A DNA stretch of 6,466 nucleotides. Source: Candidatus Galloscillospira excrementavium (GTDB taxonomy: Bacteria > Bacillota > Clostridia > Oscillospirales > Oscillospiraceae). Positions 1-6,407 of the stretch are shown here, in pieces. The stretch is from NCBI GenBank assembly GCA_018711785.1, contig DVHW01000216.1, positions 1 to 6,466 of the forward strand, read 5' to 3'. The position numbers and the translations under genes are program-made. Positions within the stretch are counted from its first letter, which is position 1. Every line of letters begins with the position of its first letter. The notes under the pieces were generated by a model. That model searched no databases and was not told where the DNA came from. It was given only the letters and a program-made list of their open reading frames with translations.

Positions 1-27
1 CCCCGCCGACCCCCGGAAGAGACAAGC

Positions 28-67
28 AAAAAGGCCCGCGGCCAATCCTTGGCCGCGGGCCTTTTGC
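28..67 (+). terminator. Strong GC-rich intrinsic terminator, probably bidirectional
   Basis: An 11-bp perfect GC stem (GGCCCGCGGCC at 33-43 with its complement at 51-61) can be extended by two A-T pairs in the 7-base apex. On the outside, A's at 29-32 face T's at 62-65. The T run after the right arm and the A run before the left arm make it work as a rho-independent terminator on either strand. No stop codon is visible in bases 1-28 in any + frame, so the gene it serves ended before the window, or it insulates the regulator from its upstream neighbour. Confidence 0.85.
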
Positions 68-121
68 AGTCCGCCGGCGCCGGGGACGGCAGGGCGGAGC
101 CGCGGGCTTCGCGGCGGGGGC

Positions 122-150
122 TTGAAATCCGGCGGGACAGGTGCTATGAT
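122..150 (+). promoter_or_regulatory. Sigma-A-type promoter of the AraC-family regulator gene
   Basis: TTGAAA (122-127) and TATGAT (145-150) are separated by exactly 17 bases. TGC immediately before the -10 box provides an extended -10 element. The expected transcription start is near 157, which falls inside the palindrome at 156-177. That argues against translation from the in-frame TTG at 177 and for the ATG at 195. Confidence 0.75.
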
Positions 151-155
151 GGATG

Positions 156-177
156 TGAGTTAGCAAGAACTAACTAT
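156..177 (+). promoter_or_regulatory. Operator-like palindrome, copy 1, over the regulator's transcription start
   Basis: The arms AGTTAG (158-163) and CTAACT (170-175) face each other across a 6-base spacer, CAAGAA. Aligned with copy 2 at 1211-1232, 19 of 22 positions are identical, and the differences lie in the outer bases and the spacer. It starts 6 bases after the -10 box, so a bound protein would block initiation or early elongation. It stands out as an AT-rich island in very GC-rich DNA. The binding protein is not known from the sequence. Confidence 0.7.
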
Positions 178-194
178 TGGATGGGGGCGGGCGT

Positions 195-1157
195 ATGGCG
201 GAGCGGCGAAGGGACGGCTTTTTCCCCGGGGAGGCGGAGCTGGCCGGGCGGGAGGGGCGCTGGTCGGTCTACCGGATGGAGTTCCCCGACGGCTGGGGCA
301 CCATGACCTCCTGCCTGGTGATGCCGGGGATATGGCTCATCCGCAACGACTTCCACACCGCCTCCGGCTTTCCGGAGGAGGAGCGCTGCCCGGGCCTGGT
401 GGAGATCAACCACTGCCGGGCCGGGCGGTTCGAGTGCACCATGCGGGACGGCAGGCTGGTGTGGCTGGGGCCCCAGGACTTCTCGGTCAGCGACATGAGC
501 CGGCCCCCGTTGGACAGCCGGTTCCGCCAGGGCCTCTACCAGGGCATCAGCCTGGTGCTGGAGCCCGGCACGGCGGGGGCCTCCCTGGGCGGGATGCTGG
601 GGGAGGAGGCCCCGGACCTGCCGGAGCTGTTCCGGGTGCTCCTGTCCGAGCGGCACTTCCTGGTGCTGCGCTCCGAGCCCCGCATCCAGCACATCTTCTC
701 CGAGCTCTACCACGTCCCGGCGGAGGGGGAGGGGGCCTACTACAAGCTGAAGACGGCGGAGCTGATGCTCTTTCTCCAGGAGCGGCAGCGGCAGGTGCGC
801 CGGGCGGGGGCGGTCTACCACAGCCGGGACCTGACACGCCGGGTGCGGGAGCTGGAGGCCCGGATGACAGAGGACCTGCGGGCCCACATCCCCATCCCGG
901 CGCTGGCGGAGGAGTACCGGATCGGCCAGTCCACCCTGAAGAAATACTTCCTCCGGCTCTACGGCGAGCCTCCCTACGCCTATCTGAAGCGGCGCAGGAT
1001 GGAGGAGGCCGCCTTCCTGCTGGACACCACGGGGCAGTCCGTCACCCAGATCGCCGCGGCGGTGGGCTACCAGAACGCCAGCAAGTTCTCCGCCGCCTTC
1101 CGGAGCATCTACGGCCTGTCCCCCCAGGACTACAAAAAGGGGAGACGGTTGGAGTGA
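195..1157 (+). CDS. AraC-family transcriptional regulator (PchR/YbtA-like context)
   Basis: Predicted cytoplasmic DNA-binding regulator of 320 residues. The C-terminal third is a classic AraC/XylS domain with two helix-turn-helices: helix pair one around residues 235-256 (ALAEEYRIGQSTLKKYF) and pair two around 282-313, including VTQIAAAVGYQNASKFS followed by the family hallmark FRSIYGLSPQDY. The N-terminal two thirds is a separate, sensor-like domain with EINHC at 70-74, then GRFEC and a WLGPQDFSVSD stretch. I recall this pattern from regulators beside Clostridial exporter-type ABC pairs, and PchR has a similar layout. The ATG at 195 is chosen because the in-frame TTG at 177 lies only about 20 bases from the predicted transcription start, overlaps the operator and has no ribosome site. 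The ATG has only a G-rich stretch (182-191) as a weak site. The likely target is the transporter operon 88 bases downstream, by analogy with YbtA-ybtPQ. The ligand is unknown. Confidence 0.9.
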   Translation: MAERRRDGFFPGEAELAGREGRWSVYRMEFPDGWGTMTSCLVMPGIWLIRNDFHTASGFPEEERCPGLVEINHCRAGRFECTMRDGRLVWLGPQDFSVSDMSRPPLDSRFRQGLYQGISLVLEPGTAGASLGGMLGEEAPDLPELFRVLLSERHFLVLRSEPRIQHIFSELYHVPAEGEGAYYKLKTAELMLFLQERQRQVRRAGAVYHSRDLTRRVRELEARMTEDLRAHIPIPALAEEYRIGQSTLKKYFLRLYGEPPYAYLKRRRMEEAAFLLDTTGQSVTQIAAAVGYQNASKFSAAFRSIYGLSPQDYKKGRRLE

Positions 1158-1196
1158 GGCGTCCCCTTTGGAGTGGCGCGGCAGGCCGGGGAGGTC

Positions 1197-1202
1197 TATA
1201 AT
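1197..1202 (+). promoter_or_regulatory. -10 box of the ABC transporter operon promoter, no clear -35
   Basis: A perfect TATAAT sits in the gap between the regulator and the first transporter gene. At the 16-18 base spacing where a -35 should lie (around 1173-1180) the sequence is GC-rich and unlike TTGACA. The closest match, TTGGAG at 1168-1173, is 23 bases away, which is too far. A good -10 with a missing -35 is typical of activator-dependent promoters, consistent with control by the adjacent AraC protein. The start would be near 1209, at the edge of the palindrome at 1211. Confidence 0.6.
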
Positions 1203-1210
1203 CATCCTCG

Positions 1211-1232
1211 TTAGTTAGCAAAAACTAACTAA
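1211..1232 (+). promoter_or_regulatory. Operator-like perfect palindrome, copy 2, between -10 box and ribosome site of the ABC operon
   Basis: TTAGTTAG (1211-1218), spacer CAAAAA, CTAACTAA (1225-1232): perfect 8-base arms. Each arm is itself a tandem of TTAG. It begins 9 bases after TATAAT and its last bases overlap the AAAGGAGG ribosome site. A protein bound here would block transcription, and in RNA the arms could form a weak AU-rich hairpin next to the ribosome site. The tandem TTAG arms recall the DtxR/IdeR box (TTAGGTTAGC and its complement), but the spacing differs, so that assignment is only a suggestion. Confidence 0.75.
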
Positions 1233-1238
1233 AGGAGG
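1231..1238 (+). promoter_or_regulatory. Ribosome binding site that fixes a TTG start
   Basis: AAAGGAGG lies 7 bases before the TTG at 1246. The next in-frame ATG, at 1279, has no ribosome site, so initiation at TTG is well supported. The site shares its first two A's with the right arm of the palindrome. Confidence 0.8.
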
Positions 1239-1245
1239 GATTGGA

Positions 1246-3030
1246 TTGACCAAACGAAACAAGAGCAGCCTGTCCCGGATGCTGGACTACGCCGGGGGAT
1301 ACCGGCGGCTGACCGTTCTGGGCTGCGCCCTGTCCGGCGCTGCCGCCGTGCTGGGCCTGGCGCCCTATGTGTGCGTGTGGCTGGTGGCGCGGGACACCCT
1401 GGCGGTCTTTCCCAATGTGGCGGCCGCCGCCGGGCTGGAGAAGTGGGGGTGGATGGCGGTGGCCTTCGCGGTGGCCAACATCGCCGTCTATTTCGCCGCC
1501 CTGATGTGCACCCACGTGGCCGCCTTCCGCACGGCCCGGAACATCCGCCGCGCGGGGATGGCCCACGTGCTGCGCCTCCCCCTGGGCTTTTTCACCGGGA
1601 ACCAGTCCGGCCGGCTGCGCAAGCTCATCGACGACAACGCCGGCCTCACCGAGGACCTGCTGGCCCACAAGCTGCCCGACCTGACCGCCGCCGTGGTCAC
1701 CCCGGTGGCCGCGGTGGTCATGCTCTTCCTCTTCGACTGGCGGATGGGCCTGCTCTGCCTTCTGACCATGGTGCTGGCCCTGGGGTGCATGGCGGCCATG
1801 ATGGGGGGCAAAAACGCCGGGTTCTTCCACCGCTACCAGCAGGAGATCGAGCGGATGAGCGGCGAGGCGGTGGAGTACGTCCGGGGCATCCCGGTGGTGA
1901 AGATGTTCCAGCAGACGGTGTACTCCTTCAAGGCCTTTTACAGCGCCATCAAGGATTACAGCGACCTGGCCAGCCAGTACGCCATGAGCTGCCGGGCCGG
2001 GCAGACCGGGTTCCTCACCTGCATCAACGGGGCCTTCGCCCTGCTCGTCCCCGCGGCCCTGCTCCTGGCCTCCGGGGGCGACGTGGGGCAGGTGACGGTC
2101 AACTTCATCTTCTACATCCTCTTCGCGCCGGCCTGCGGAGCCATGATCAACCGCATTATGTATATGAGCGAGGCGGTGATGGAGGCCGACGAGGCCATGG
2201 GACGGCTGGACGAGCTCCTCTCGGAGCAGCCGCTGGCGGAGCCCCGGGTCCAGCGGCGGCCGGAGAGCGCCGCGGTGGCCTTTGAGCACGTCTCCTTCAC
2301 CTACCCCGGCGCCGCCCGCCCGGCCCTGGACGGCGTGAGCTTCACCGTCCGCCCGGGCAGCGTGGTGGCCCTGGTGGGCCCCTCCGGAGGGGGCAAAACC
2401 ACCGCCGCCAGCCTCATCCCTCGGTTCTGGGACGTGGACGAGGGCCGGGTCACGGTGGGCGGCGTGGACGTGCGGGAGATGGACGGCGCCGCCCTGATGG
2501 AGCAGGTGGCCTTCGTGTTCCAGGACACCCGGCTGTTCAAGAAGAGCCTGCTGGAGAACATCCGGGCCGCTCGGCCGGAGGCCACCCGGGAGCAGGTTTT
2601 GGCGGCCGCCCGGGCCGCCCAGTGCGGCGACATCCTGGACAAGCTGCCGGAGGGCCTGGACACCGTAGTGGGGGCCAGGGGGGTCTATCTCTCGGGGGGC
2701 GAGGCCCAGCGCATCGCCCTGGCCCGGGCCATTCTGAAGGACGCCCCCATCGTGGTCCTGGACGAGGCCACCGCCTTCGCCGACCCGGAGAACGAGCACC
2801 AGATCCAGCGGGCCTTTGAGACCCTGGTGCGGGGCAAGACCGTGCTGATGATCGCCCACCGCCTGTCCACCGTCCAGAACGCCGACCAGATCCTGGTGCT
2901 CTCGGAGGGGAAGATCGCCCAGCGGGGCACCCACCGGGAGCTGCTCGCCGCCGGCGGCCTGTACGCGGACATGTGGGAGGACTACCAGCGCAGCGCCCGC
3001 TGGAAGGTGGGAAAGGAGGCGGGGGTATGA
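1246..3030 (+). CDS. ABC half-transporter, TMD-NBD fusion, YbtP/IrtA-like subunit
   Basis: Inner-membrane protein of 594 residues, normal length for an exporter-fold half-transporter. Residues about 20-310 hold the membrane domain, with hydrophobic segments near 22-45, 68-93, 146-185, 258-275 and 282-305. The nucleotide-binding domain shows Walker A GPSGGGKT (378-385), Q-loop Gln426, signature LSGGE (482-486), Walker B with Asp506 and catalytic Glu507, and switch His538, so its ATPase parts look intact. The D-loop region reads ATAFADPENE instead of the usual SLD form, a variant I associate with the YbtP/IrtA-type subunit. Transcribed from its own promoter behind the AraC gene and overlapping the next gene by ATGA, so it probably pairs one-to-one with that protein. 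The likely role is uptake of a metal chelate such as a siderophore, as for YbtPQ and IrtAB. Drug or peptide export cannot be excluded. Unlike IrtA, it has no N-terminal siderophore-reductase domain. Confidence 0.9.
   Translation: MTKRNKSSLSRMLDYAGGYRRLTVLGCALSGAAAVLGLAPYVCVWLVARDTLAVFPNVAAAAGLEKWGWMAVAFAVANIAVYFAALMCTHVAAFRTARNIRRAGMAHVLRLPLGFFTGNQSGRLRKLIDDNAGLTEDLLAHKLPDLTAAVVTPVAAVVMLFLFDWRMGLLCLLTMVLALGCMAAMMGGKNAGFFHRYQQEIERMSGEAVEYVRGIPVVKMFQQTVYSFKAFYSAIKDYSDLASQYAMSCRAGQTGFLTCINGAFALLVPAALLLASGGDVGQVTVNFIFYILFAPACGAMINRIMYMSEAVMEADEAMGRLDELLSEQPLAEPRVQRRPESAAVAFEHVSFTYPGAARPALDGVSFTVRPGSVVALVGPSGGGKTTAASLIPRFWDVDEGRVTVGGVDVREMDGAALMEQVAFVFQDTRLFKKSLLENIRAARPEATREQVLAAARAAQCGDILDKLPEGLDTVVGARGVYLSGGEAQRIALARAILKDAPIVVLDEATAFADPENEHQIQRAFETLVRGKTVLMIAHRLSTVQNADQILVLSEGKIAQRGTHRELLAAGGLYADMWEDYQRSARWKVGKEAGV
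3014..3019 (+). promoter_or_regulatory. Ribosome binding site deciding the start of the second transporter gene
   Basis: AGGAGG inside the end of the first transporter gene sits 7 bases before the ATG at 3027. The frame is open further upstream to 2973, but only the 3027 ATG has a properly spaced site, and it gives the classic ATGA stop-start overlap expected for translational coupling. Confidence 0.8.
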
Positions 3031-4772
3031 CCCGGAAATTGCAGCACCTCTTCGCCCTCAGCGAGCAGGGGGCCAGGGACCTGGTGAAGGCGGTGATCTG
3101 GTGCTTTGTGTGCAACCTGAGCCTGATGCTCCCCATCGGGGTGGTGATGGCGGTGATGGCCCACCTGCTGGACGTGATGGAGGGGGGCGGCAGCGCCATG
3201 GAGGGCTTCTGGGTCTACACCGGCGCGGCCGCGCTGGTGCTGGTGCTCCTCTTTGTCCTCCACTGGTTCCAGTACGCGTCGCTGTACCTGGCCACCTACC
3301 AGGAGAGCGCCAGCCGGCGGGTCAGCCTGGCCGAGACCCTGCGCAGGCTGCCCCTGAGCTTCTTCGGGAACCGGGACCTGAGCGACCTGACGGCCACCAT
3401 GATTGCCGACTGCTCCAGCCTGGACCAGATGTTCTCCCACTACATCCCCCAGCTCTTCGCCTCCATCCTCTCCACGGCGGTCATCGGCGTGTGCATGTTC
3501 TGCTGGGACTGGCGCCTGGCTGTCGCGGTGCTCTGGGTGGTGCCGGTGGCGGTGCTGCTCACCGCCGGGTCCAAGCGGCTCCAAGACGCCTTCGGCACCA
3601 AGAACATCCTGGCCAAGCGAGCGGTGACCGACTGCATTCAGGAGGGGCTGGAGACCATCCGGGACCTCAAGGCCTGCTCCCGCCAGGGGGCCTATCTGGA
3701 GGAGCTGGACGGGAAGCTGGGGGAGATGGAGCGCAGCTCCATCCGCTCCGAGCTGGCCACCGGCGTGTTTGTCTGCTCGGCCCAGGCCCTCCTGAGGGTG
3801 GGCCTGGCCACCACCGTCCTCATCGGCGCGGCCCTCATGCTCTCCGGGGAGCTGGAGTTCCTGTTCTTCCTGGGCTTTCTCTTCGCCGCCGCCCGGCTCT
3901 ACGATCCCCTGGGCATGGTGCTCCAGAACATCGCCGCCACCTTCAGCGCCAAGCTGAAGATCGAGCGGATGCGGGCCATCCAGGAGCAGCCGGTGCAGGA
4001 GGGGCGGGAGGACTTCGCCCCCGACGGCTACAACATCGTCTTTGACCACGTGGACTTCGCCTACCAACAGGGGGAAGGGGTGCTGCACGATGTGAGCTTC
4101 ACCGCCCGGCAGGGGGAGGTCACCGCCCTCATCGGCCCCTCCGGCGGCGGGAAGTCCACCGCCTGCAAGCTGGCCGCCCGGTTCTGGGATGTGACGGGGG
4201 GCAGAATTACCCTGGGCGGGGTGGACGTGTCCACCGTGGACCCGGAGGCCCTGCTGAAGCACTACGCCATGGTGTTCCAGGACGTGGTGCTCTTCCGGGA
4301 CACGGTGATGGAGAACATCCGCCTGGGCCGCCGGGGGGCCAGCGACCAGGAGGTGCTCGCCGCCGCCCGGGCCGCCCAGTGCGACGAGTTCATCCGCAGG
4401 CTGCCCCAGGGCTATGACACCGTCATCGGGGAGAACGGCTCCACCCTCTCCGGCGGGGAGCGGCAGCGCATCTCCATCGCCCGGGCCCTGCTGAAAAACG
4501 CGCCGGTGGTCCTCCTGGACGAGGCCACCGCCAGCCTGGACGTGGAGAACGAGAGCGCCGTCCAGGCCGCCCTGTCGGAGTTGCTCCGGGACAAGACGGT
4601 ACTCATCATCGCCCACCGGATGCGCACCGTGGCCGGCGCGGACCATATCGTGGTGCTCTCCGGCGGCACGGTGGCCCAGCAGGGGACTCCGGCGGAGCTG
4701 ATGGAGGAAGGGGGGCTCTACTGCCGCATGGTGGAGCTCCAGCGGGAGAGCGCCGGCTGGAGGCTGAATTGA
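3027..4772 (+). CDS. ABC half-transporter, TMD-NBD fusion, YbtQ/IrtB-like subunit
   Basis: Inner-membrane protein of 581 residues, the partner of the preceding gene product. The membrane domain spans about residues 22-290 (hydrophobic stretches near 22-48, 60-90, 142-180 and 233-280). The start, LSEQGARDLVKAV followed by NLSLMLPIG, is what I recall as typical of the second subunit in these Firmicute pairs. The ATPase domain has Walker A GPSGGGKS (370-377), Q-loop Gln418, LSGGE (474-478), Walker B with Asp498 and Glu499, a canonical ATASLD D-loop, and switch His530. Both ATP sites of the expected heterodimer thus look catalytically competent. The two NBDs share stretches such as VLAAARAAQC before a diverged segment, so the pair arose by an old duplication. 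ATGA overlap with the upstream gene implies equal production. No substrate-binding protein is encoded nearby, in line with exporter-fold importers. Substrate inferred from context only: siderophore, metallophore or a similar small chelate. Confidence 0.9.
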   Translation: MTRKLQHLFALSEQGARDLVKAVIWCFVCNLSLMLPIGVVMAVMAHLLDVMEGGGSAMEGFWVYTGAAALVLVLLFVLHWFQYASLYLATYQESASRRVSLAETLRRLPLSFFGNRDLSDLTATMIADCSSLDQMFSHYIPQLFASILSTAVIGVCMFCWDWRLAVAVLWVVPVAVLLTAGSKRLQDAFGTKNILAKRAVTDCIQEGLETIRDLKACSRQGAYLEELDGKLGEMERSSIRSELATGVFVCSAQALLRVGLATTVLIGAALMLSGELEFLFFLGFLFAAARLYDPLGMVLQNIAATFSAKLKIERMRAIQEQPVQEGREDFAPDGYNIVFDHVDFAYQQGEGVLHDVSFTARQGEVTALIGPSGGGKSTACKLAARFWDVTGGRITLGGVDVSTVDPEALLKHYAMVFQDVVLFRDTVMENIRLGRRGASDQEVLAAARAAQCDEFIRRLPQGYDTVIGENGSTLSGGERQRISIARALLKNAPVVLLDEATASLDVENESAVQAALSELLRDKTVLIIAHRMRTVAGADHIVVLSGGTVAQQGTPAELMEEGGLYCRMVELQRESAGWRLN

Positions 4773-4826
4773 GCCCCCGAGCCTCCCCCACTGGGGACGG
4801 GATACACAGATTTTACCAGAGCACTA

Positions 4827-4855
4827 TTGACAGCGGGGGAGGTGTGTTGTATACT
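4827..4855 (+). promoter_or_regulatory. Consensus sigma-A promoter of the CNNM/CorC gene
   Basis: TTGACA (4827-4832), a 17-base spacer, and TATACT (4850-4855). This is the best promoter in the window and marks the CNNM gene as an independent transcription unit. Transcription should begin near 4862, about 175 bases before the chosen start codon. Between the end of the transporter gene and this promoter (4773-4826) I see only a 5-bp C/G hairpin without a T tract. Confidence 0.85.
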
Positions 4856-4861
4856 AATCAA

Positions 4862-5036
4862 TAACTATTATTCTAACTGAAACGGAGTCGGTGAGCCCCC
4901 GTGGACGAACCTCCCTTACCCAGCTACATAGAACGGCATCAAAACGGACAGTCTTAGCCTTCGGGCATAGGACTGTCCGTTTGCGCGCAAAAAGGCAAAA
5001 CCAAACTTGATTTTATTAGGAGTGATGAGTTCCCCC
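4862..5036 (+). other. Long structured 5' leader of the CNNM/CorC mRNA, candidate cis-regulatory RNA
   Basis: The predicted untranslated leader is about 175 bases, far longer than ribosome loading needs. It opens with an AU-rich stretch (4862-4880), then a compact GC-rich segment (4882-4940) with alternative small pairings, then a long hairpin (4942-4982), then an A-rich linker and an AGGAG (5018-5022). No poly-T terminator follows the hairpin, so premature termination is not obvious. I looked for the M-box and yybP-ykoY hallmarks expected beside a divalent-metal transporter and did not find convincing matches, so no riboswitch class is assigned. It also holds an 18-codon open frame from GTG at 4901. 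Confidence 0.45.
4942..4982 (+). repeat. UUCG-capped hairpin in the CNNM leader
   Basis: Twelve contiguous pairs (4942-4953 with 4971-4982), three more including one G-U, a single bulged A at 4967, then GCC/GGC closed by the stable tetraloop UUCG (4960-4963). Such a regular stem with a UUCG cap is an RNA structure rather than chance. It is followed by GCGCGC and an A-rich run, not by T's, so it is not a standard + strand terminator. On the opposite strand it would be followed by four T's only. Confidence 0.8.
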
Positions 5037-6350
5037 ATGGACAGTGCCAGTATGCTGATGATCGCAGTCATCGTGGTCCTGGTCATCTGCTCGGCGTATT
5101 TCTCCGCCACAGAGACCGCCTTTACCTCCCTGAACCGGGTGCGCCTGCGCAGCAAGGCGGAGAGCGGCAACAAGCGGGCCGCTCTGGCCCTGCGGATGGG
5201 CGACGACTACGACCGCCTCCTCTCCACCATTCTGGTGGGCAACAACGTGGTCAACCTGACGGCGTCCTCTTTGGGCACCGTGCTCTTCATCCGCCTCATC
5301 GGCGAGGGCACCGGCCCCACCGTGTCCACGGTGGTGATCACCATTGTGGTCCTGGTCTTCGGCGAGGTGACCCCCAAGAGCATGGCCAAGGAGTTCCCCG
5401 AGGCCTTTGCCATGTTCTCCGCCCCCATCCTCCGGGTGCTGATGGTGGTGCTCACGCCGGTGACCTTCCTCTTCTCCCTGTGGAAGAAGCTGCTGAGCCG
5501 GCTCTTCCACAAGGGGGAGGACAGCGGCATCACCGAGGAGGAGCTGATGACCATGGTGGACCAGGCGGAGGACGAGGGCGGCCTGGACCAGCACGAGAGC
5601 GACCTTATCCGCTCGGCCATCACCTTCCACGACCTGGAGGTGGAGTCCATCCTCACCCCCCGGGTGGACATCGTGGCCGTGGAGGACACCGACTCCATGG
5701 ACGAGGTGGCCAGCACCTTTGCCGAGAGCGGCTACTCCCGCCTGCCGGTCTACCACGAGGACGTGGACGACATCATCGGCGTCATTCATGAGAAGGACTT
5801 CCACGCCGCCCGGTACCACGGGCAGAGCGACCTGGCCGCCCTGGTGAGCCCGGTGCTCTACACCACGGGGAACACCAAGATCTCCGAGCTGCTGCGCATC
5901 CTCCAGCAGGAGAAGGCCCACATGGCCATCGTGGTGGACGAGTACGGCGGCACTGAGGGCCTGTGTACCCTGGAGGACATTGTGGAGGAGCTGGTGGGCG
6001 AGATCTGGGACGAGCACGACGAGGTGGTGGAGGAGTTTCAGAAGCAGCCGGACGGCAGCTACCTCATCTCCTGCAACGCCGATCTGACCGACCTGTACGA
6101 CCTGTTCTCCATCAAGGGGGAGTGCGACGCCAACACGGTCTCCGGCTGGGTCATGGAGTGCATCGGCCGCATCCCCGCCGAGGGGGACCGGTTCCAGAGC
6201 GACGGACTGGACGTGACGGTCACCAAGGTGGACCACCGCCGGGTCCTGGAGATCCGGGTGGTGGTGCTGCCCCGGGAGGAGACCGGGGAGGACGGAGAGG
6301 CAAAGGACAGGGACCGGAAAAAAGACCGGGACGAAAAGGAAAAGAACTGA
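5037..6350 (+). CDS. CNNM/CorC (HlyC) family membrane protein with CBS pair, probable divalent-cation (Mg) transport
   Basis: Membrane protein of 437 residues with the full domain order of the CNNM/CorC ('hemolysin-like') family. The DUF21/CNNM transmembrane domain spans about 1-165, with [11 protein letters not shown] near the N-terminus, [15 protein letters not shown], and EVTPKS at 110-115. A CBS pair follows at about 200-325 (TPR at 207-209; [10 protein letters not shown] at 299-308 followed by the diagnostic [13 protein letters not shown]). The CorC_HlyC accessory domain lies at about 347-415. Family members such as MpfA and CorC are linked to magnesium efflux or resistance, with CBS domains sensing adenine nucleotides. 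The tail after about residue 412 is extremely charged (D/E/K/R only stretches) and probably disordered. The start is uncertain: TTG 5007 and ATG 5025 are in frame, but AGGAG (5018-5022) overlaps or abuts them. ATG 5037 gives a family-like N-terminus, though with a long spacing of 14 bases. It has its own promoter, so there is no sign it belongs to the ABC operon. Confidence 0.92.
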   Translation: MDSASMLMIAVIVVLVICSAYFSATETAFTSLNRVRLRSKAESGNKRAALALRMGDDYDRLLSTILVGNNVVNLTASSLGTVLFIRLIGEGTGPTVSTVVITIVVLVFGEVTPKSMAKEFPEAFAMFSAPILRVLMVVLTPVTFLFSLWKKLLSRLFHKGEDSGITEEELMTMVDQAEDEGGLDQHESDLIRSAITFHDLEVESILTPRVDIVAVEDTDSMDEVASTFAESGYSRLPVYHEDVDDIIGVIHEKDFHAARYHGQSDLAALVSPVLYTTGNTKISELLRILQQEKAHMAIVVDEYGGTEGLCTLEDIVEELVGEIWDEHDEVVEEFQKQPDGSYLISCNADLTDLYDLFSIKGECDANTVSGWVMECIGRIPAEGDRFQSDGLDVTVTKVDHRRVLEIRVVVLPREETGEDGEAKDRDRKKDRDEKEKN

Positions 6351-6364
6351 ATCATGAAAAGGGT

Positions 6365-6400
6365 ACAGTTCCTCCGGGAGATCTCCCGGAGGAACTGTTT
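6365..6400 (+). terminator. Perfect-palindrome hairpin terminator after the CNNM gene
   Basis: A perfect 34-base palindrome (6365-6398, centre AGATCT) begins 15 bases after the stop codon. It is followed by TTTATAT, a short and interrupted T run. The strong stem next to a stop codon makes termination likely, but the weak T tract leaves room for readthrough. On the opposite strand the stem is followed by CCCTTTT, so it may also serve a convergent gene outside the window. Confidence 0.65.
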
Positions 6401-6407
6401 ATATGCT

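Noticed and set aside
177..194. TTG at 177 as start of the AraC-family gene
   Set aside because: It overlaps the operator, is about 20 bases from the predicted transcription start and lacks a ribosome site. The ATG at 195 is preferred.
2973..3026. Upstream in-frame ATG at 2973 for the second transporter gene
   Set aside because: It would overlap the first gene by 58 bases and add a GC-derived, glycine-rich leader. ATG 3027 has AGGAGG at ideal spacing and the ATGA overlap.
4784..4797. TCCCC/GGGGA hairpin after the ABC operon as a terminator
   Set aside because: Only five pairs and no adjacent T tract. The end of the ABC transcript is not visible in the sequence.
4873..4880. CTAACTGA just after the CNNM promoter as a third copy of the operator
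   Set aside because: Only one arm matches. The expected opposite arm at 4859-4866 does not, and the area is AT-rich, so a chance half-site is likely.
4884..5022. Competing pairing of CTCC (4911-4914) with GGAG at 4884-4887 or at the ribosome site 5019-5022
   Set aside because: Only four base pairs in either state. Too short to claim a switch without covariation evidence.
174..6236. Long open frames on the minus strand, for example 174-1205, 1225-2934, 2982-4646 and 5016-6236
   Set aside because: They lie exactly opposite genes with clear conserved domains. Their predicted proteins are low-complexity and rich in H, G, P, Q and R, as expected for the antisense of GC-biased codons. They have no recognisable motif.
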